Origin: UBA1081 sp045537555
GTDB taxonomy: Bacteria; Bacillota; Clostridia; Oscillospirales; Acutalibacteraceae
Reading direction: 5' to 3'
Assembly: GCA_045537555.1 (NCBI GenBank)
Contig: JAZSPR010000068.1
Location: 1-15,012, forward strand
DNA: 15,012 nt
The position numbers and the translations under genes are program-made. Each line of letters begins with the position of its first letter. The first letter of the stretch is position 1. This document shows, in pieces, positions 12,301 to 15,012 of the stretch. The notes beneath the pieces are model-generated. The model was not told where the DNA came from. It searched no databases and saw only the letters and a program-made list of their open reading frames with translations.

Positions 12301-13407
12301 TTATTTGAATGCAGATGAGCTGTTCAGCAACATTGTGCTGTAAATAAACAGAACATCGCAGTTTTCAAAATCCGCAAACGCACCGAGCATTGCGGGGTTT
12401 ATATATCTTATATCAACAAGTGTTACCTTGCTGTATCCCTCAACAAGAAGAGGTGAAAGACTGCTGCCGAATGAATCTCTGAACATAATAAGTTCACGGT
12501 CTGTTTCTGCAAGAGGATTCTCACACACAACAAGTGCATCCGAGCCTGACATAAACATTTCATAAGGGTCTTTACCGTATGCCTCTTCCATATCATAAAC
12601 ACTCTTTTCAACAGGCTTGCCCGTATCGTAACTTGTGACAATACAGTTGCCGAGTGTTTCACTTGTAAGATATTTCAGAGTATCTGACTTGAAAGGTAAT
12701 GCGGACTGACCGTAATAAACACCGTAAAACGAATTGTCAAGTGTGTTTTCGGTATAGTCCGCTTTCACATCGGCACCCATACATTCACCGATGTATTCAG
12801 CCACATCGGTTATTTTTTCCTGACGCCAATGAGTATCCGTGGTGTAATAATCATCAATCGAAAGCTTATCAATTATATCAATGTATGTCATATATGATGT
12901 TTTGTCTTTCATATATGAAACAAGCTTATCATAATCAAGTGAGAGATATCCGTTTTTCTCAGCGAGGAAATAATTCTTATCGGGTACTATTGAGAAATAA
13001 ACATCCGACTGTGTTCCCTGAATATACTTTTCATATATATATAAGAATTTTTCTGCCGCATTATCAAGCATCGGAATACTCAGCGGATATTCAAGCTTTG
13101 AAAGATGCCCGTCAGCGGTATAGATATCGTTATTATCCTTTTTAACAAAGATATATTTTTCGCTGAGTGCCTTTACCGAACGGAACAAATCACGCATCGG
13201 AAAACGGTCTACGGTGTAATCCTCAAAATCAGACATAAAATCTGCCGAAAGGACGTTCTCCCAAGTGATTTCGGGGAAAGATGCGAGCACACGTCTCTCG
13301 GAATCCGAATATTCGGGACCGGGCTTTACAATACACCATACGGAGAGTGCCAGAAGAATGACTGCAGAAAGAACAGTCAGAACAATACTTTTTATTTTAT
13401 CATTCAT
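12301..13407 (-). CDS. DHHW/SGNH-like (AlgX/AlgJ-type) O-acetylation partner protein
   Basis: A 368-aa protein anchored by one N-terminal membrane helix (about 7-27) with an extracytoplasmic domain. DTHW (191-194) is the D-x-H-W motif that names the DHHW family and supplies the catalytic Asp-His in AlgJ/AlgX-like enzymes. FRDSFG (309-314) carries the likely nucleophile Ser312. The expected role is to take acetyl groups delivered by the neighbouring MBOAT and place them on an extracellular polysaccharide. The start ATG 13407 is behind AAGGAGGGTG, which overlaps the region of the MBOAT stop (12-bp gap), so the two are co-transcribed and probably translated together. The polysaccharide acceptor is unknown. 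Confidence 0.85.
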   Translation of the reverse strand: MNDKIKSIVLTVLSAVILLALSVWCIVKPGPEYSDSERRVLASFPEITWENVLSADFMSDFEDYTVDRFPMRDLFRSVKALSEKYIFVKKDNNDIYTADGHLSKLEYPLSIPMLDNAAEKFLYIYEKYIQGTQSDVYFSIVPDKNYFLAEKNGYLSLDYDKLVSYMKDKTSYMTYIDIIDKLSIDDYYTTDTHWRQEKITDVAEYIGECMGADVKADYTENTLDNSFYGVYYGQSALPFKSDTLKYLTSETLGNCIVTSYDTGKPVEKSVYDMEEAYGKDPYEMFMSGSDALVVCENPLAETDRELIMFRDSFGSSLSPLLVEGYSKVTLVDIRYINPAMLGAFADFENCDVLFIYSTMLLNSSSAFK

Positions 13408-13419
13408 AATGCACCCTCC

Positions 13420-14820
13420 TTAAAATCTGAAATAAAGGAACGGATTGAAGGAACCGTCAACAAGATATGCGGTAATCACAACCAGAAGAACAACACATAC
13501 TGCAGGCTCAATAAGATTGATTACCTTATTACCCGTTGCTTTTTCTCTTATTTTTTCAACAATTCTCTTCGGAAGGGGCGTTGCACCGATAATTGCAATC
13601 ACTATTACAAGAAGATAACTTCTCAGATAATATGCAAACTCTGCCGAGAACACGGAAACTCCTGCAAGACCGAACATTCCCGACAAATCGGCAAAAGCCT
13701 GTCCCATTCCGTCAGCATTGAAAATAACAAAACTGATTATTACAAGGAACATTACATAAATATGAGAAATGACCTTTGATTTTTTCAGTTTTTCAAGAAG
13801 GAATGATTTTTCAATCAGCAGAAGAACTGCAAAATAGAGTCCCCATACAGGGAAATTCCATTCCGCGCCGTGCCAGAAGCCTGTCAGAAGCCATACAACG
13901 AGAATATTAAAGAACTGTCTCGGTTTTGAGACTCTGTTACCGCCGAGAGGGATATAAACATAATCTCTGAACCATGAACCGAGAGACATATGCCATCTTC
14001 TCCAGAATTCGGTCACACTCTTTGAAATATACGGATAATTGAAGTTCTCCATAAAATCAAAGCCCATGATTTTACCGAGCCCTATAGCCATATCGCTGTA
14101 GCCTGAGAAGTCGAAGTAAATATGAAGCGTGAACGAAACGGCATAAAGCCAGAAAAATGCAACTGATTTATCATCCGATGCACGGAAAATATCGCAAAGT
14201 TCACCCAAAGCATTGGCAATGAGTATTTTCTTTGAGAGACCGAGGATAAAACGTCTTATGCCGTCGGATATTTTTGCAAAAGTATGAGTTCTGTTTTCAA
14301 GCTGAAGAGCAACATCCGAATAACGGACAATGGGACCTGCAATAAGCTGAGGAAACAGCGAAATGTATGCCGCAAGTGTTATCGGATTTTTCTGGGCGGG
14401 TGTATCACCGCGATAAACGTCAATTGTATAACTGAGAAGCTGGAATGTATAAAATGAAATACCGATAGGAAGAGCAATTCTCAGAAGGGGCACGGAAAGA
14501 CCCGTTACAGCATTGAAATTGGCGATAAAGAAATCGGCATATTTGAAATACCCCAAAGCTCCGATACTGAAAAGCACAGATATTGCAAGAAAAACTTTCG
14601 ATAATTTCTTCCCTCTGAATTTTTCAATCAGCAAACCGATAACATAAGCGATTGCAATTGAAATTATCATCAGGATGACATACTTCGGCTCACCCCATGC
14701 ATAAAAAAAGAGACTGGAAATGAGAATTACCGTATTCTTGAGTTTTTTCGGTGCAATAAAATATAATATCAATACTGCAGGGAGAAAATAGTATAAGAAA
14801 GGAATGCTTGAGAATAACAC
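13420..14820 (-). CDS. MBOAT-family O-acyltransferase (AlgI/DltB-like)
   Basis: A 466-aa polytopic membrane acyltransferase that moves acyl groups across the membrane for O-acetylation of surface polysaccharide. Family signatures: FPQLIAGPIVRY (156-167), YFDFSGYSDMAIGLGK (235-250), EFWRRWHMSLGSWFRDY (271-287), PLGGN (291-295), and GFWHGAEWNF (314-323) with the catalytic His317. There are about ten or more membrane helices. The start is GTG 14820, 7 nt after GGAG (14831-14828). It is closer to AlgI/PatA than to DltB, because the downstream partner is a DHHW protein and no dltA/dltC is present. Confidence 0.93.
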   Translation of the reverse strand: MLFSSIPFLYYFLPAVLILYFIAPKKLKNTVILISSLFFYAWGEPKYVILMIISIAIAYVIGLLIEKFRGKKLSKVFLAISVLFSIGALGYFKYADFFIANFNAVTGLSVPLLRIALPIGISFYTFQLLSYTIDVYRGDTPAQKNPITLAAYISLFPQLIAGPIVRYSDVALQLENRTHTFAKISDGIRRFILGLSKKILIANALGELCDIFRASDDKSVAFFWLYAVSFTLHIYFDFSGYSDMAIGLGKIMGFDFMENFNYPYISKSVTEFWRRWHMSLGSWFRDYVYIPLGGNRVSKPRQFFNILVVWLLTGFWHGAEWNFPVWGLYFAVLLLIEKSFLLEKLKKSKVISHIYVMFLVIISFVIFNADGMGQAFADLSGMFGLAGVSVFSAEFAYYLRSYLLVIVIAIIGATPLPKRIVEKIREKATGNKVINLIEPAVCVVLLVVITAYLVDGSFNPFLYFRF

Positions 14821-14875
14821 TATATCACTCCGTTAAATCAGAATTTGTCGAACTGTTTAAATAAACCAATCGTAG

Positions 14876-14991
14876 GGACCGATGCCCACATCGGTCCGCA
14901 TTTGTCGAAGACAAATCGGAAATCTTTAATTTCCGCAAATTGAAAAATTTGATTCAATAAGATTGTTGTAAATGAACGATTTTCAATCGTT
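14876..14991. repeat. Hairpin-rich intergenic repeat element (right edge)
   Basis: Five perfect inverted repeats follow one another, almost without gaps. GGACCGATG/CATCGGTCC (14876-14884/14889-14897). ATTTGTC/GACAAAT (14900-14906/14910-14916). CGGAAAT/ATTTCCG (14917-14923/14929-14935). CAAATT/AATTTG (14936-14941/14946-14951). AACGATT/AATCGTT (14975-14981/14985-14991). No ORF is present. It lies upstream of the O-acetylation pair and resembles the element at 1-131. Confidence 0.75.
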
Positions 14992-15012
14992 ATTGCTCCA
15001 TTACATTACGCA

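Noticed and set aside
13105..13779. 224-aa + strand ORF over the DHHW/MBOAT junction
   Set aside because: It is antisense to two well-supported genes and is basic, Asn/Lys/His-rich nonsense without motifs.

Overview
The window looks like a chromosomal segment of a spore-forming, AT-rich Firmicute of class Clostridia, probably a gut Ruminococcaceae/Oscillospiraceae relative. This rests on the sporulation genes spoIIGA, sigE and ypeB, strong GGAGG ribosome binding sites, frequent TTG/GTG starts, an L10 leader with attenuator, and the rpmG-secE-nusG-rplK-rplA-rplJ-rplL block. The genus is inferred, not shown.

Layout. 1-131: a string of perfect short hairpins and a four-unit heptad repeat, a repetitive intergenic element cut by the window edge. 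360-473: a 37-residue amphipathic peptide gene with its own ribosome binding site and a very strong terminator, written in highly-expressed codons. 631-2515 (+): a cytoplasmic GH20 hexosaminidase and a zinc-ribbon/TM2 membrane protein, closed by a bidirectional terminator. 2574-3740 (-): a secreted metallophosphoesterase with its own promoter, whose -10 box is flanked by a 13-bp inverted repeat. 3810-5385 (-): spoIIGA-sigE, the sporulation protease and pro-sigma-E, overlapping by 53 bp. 5546-7300 (+): divergent ypeB and a small lipoprotein.

7389-8320 is a small regulatory/accessory cassette: a ribbon-helix-helix protein, a Cro/CI-type repressor, and a divergent three-TM membrane protein. Two near-identical 17-bp operators lie in the repressor/membrane-protein intergenic region. 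One fills the spacer of a canonical rightward promoter, and the other fills the gap upstream of a leftward -10 box, an arrangement like a phage CI/Cro switch. A second perfect palindrome sits on the -10 box of another rightward promoter that points antisense into the repressor gene. This cassette lies where rpoB would usually follow rplL.

8321-12196 (-) is the translation/transcription operon rpmG-secE-nusG-rplK-rplA-rplJ-rplL. It starts from a consensus promoter, carries a hairpin before rplK (possible L1 site) and an L10 leader with attenuator before rplJ, and ends at a strong terminator. 12301-14820 (-) holds an MBOAT O-acyltransferase and a DHHW/SGNH-like partner, a pair that probably O-acetylates an extracellular polysaccharide. 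14876-14991 is a second string of consecutive hairpins resembling the left edge.

The points most worth following up are the 37-aa peptide gene, the two-operator switch with its orphan membrane protein, and the missing rpoB and sigG neighbours.
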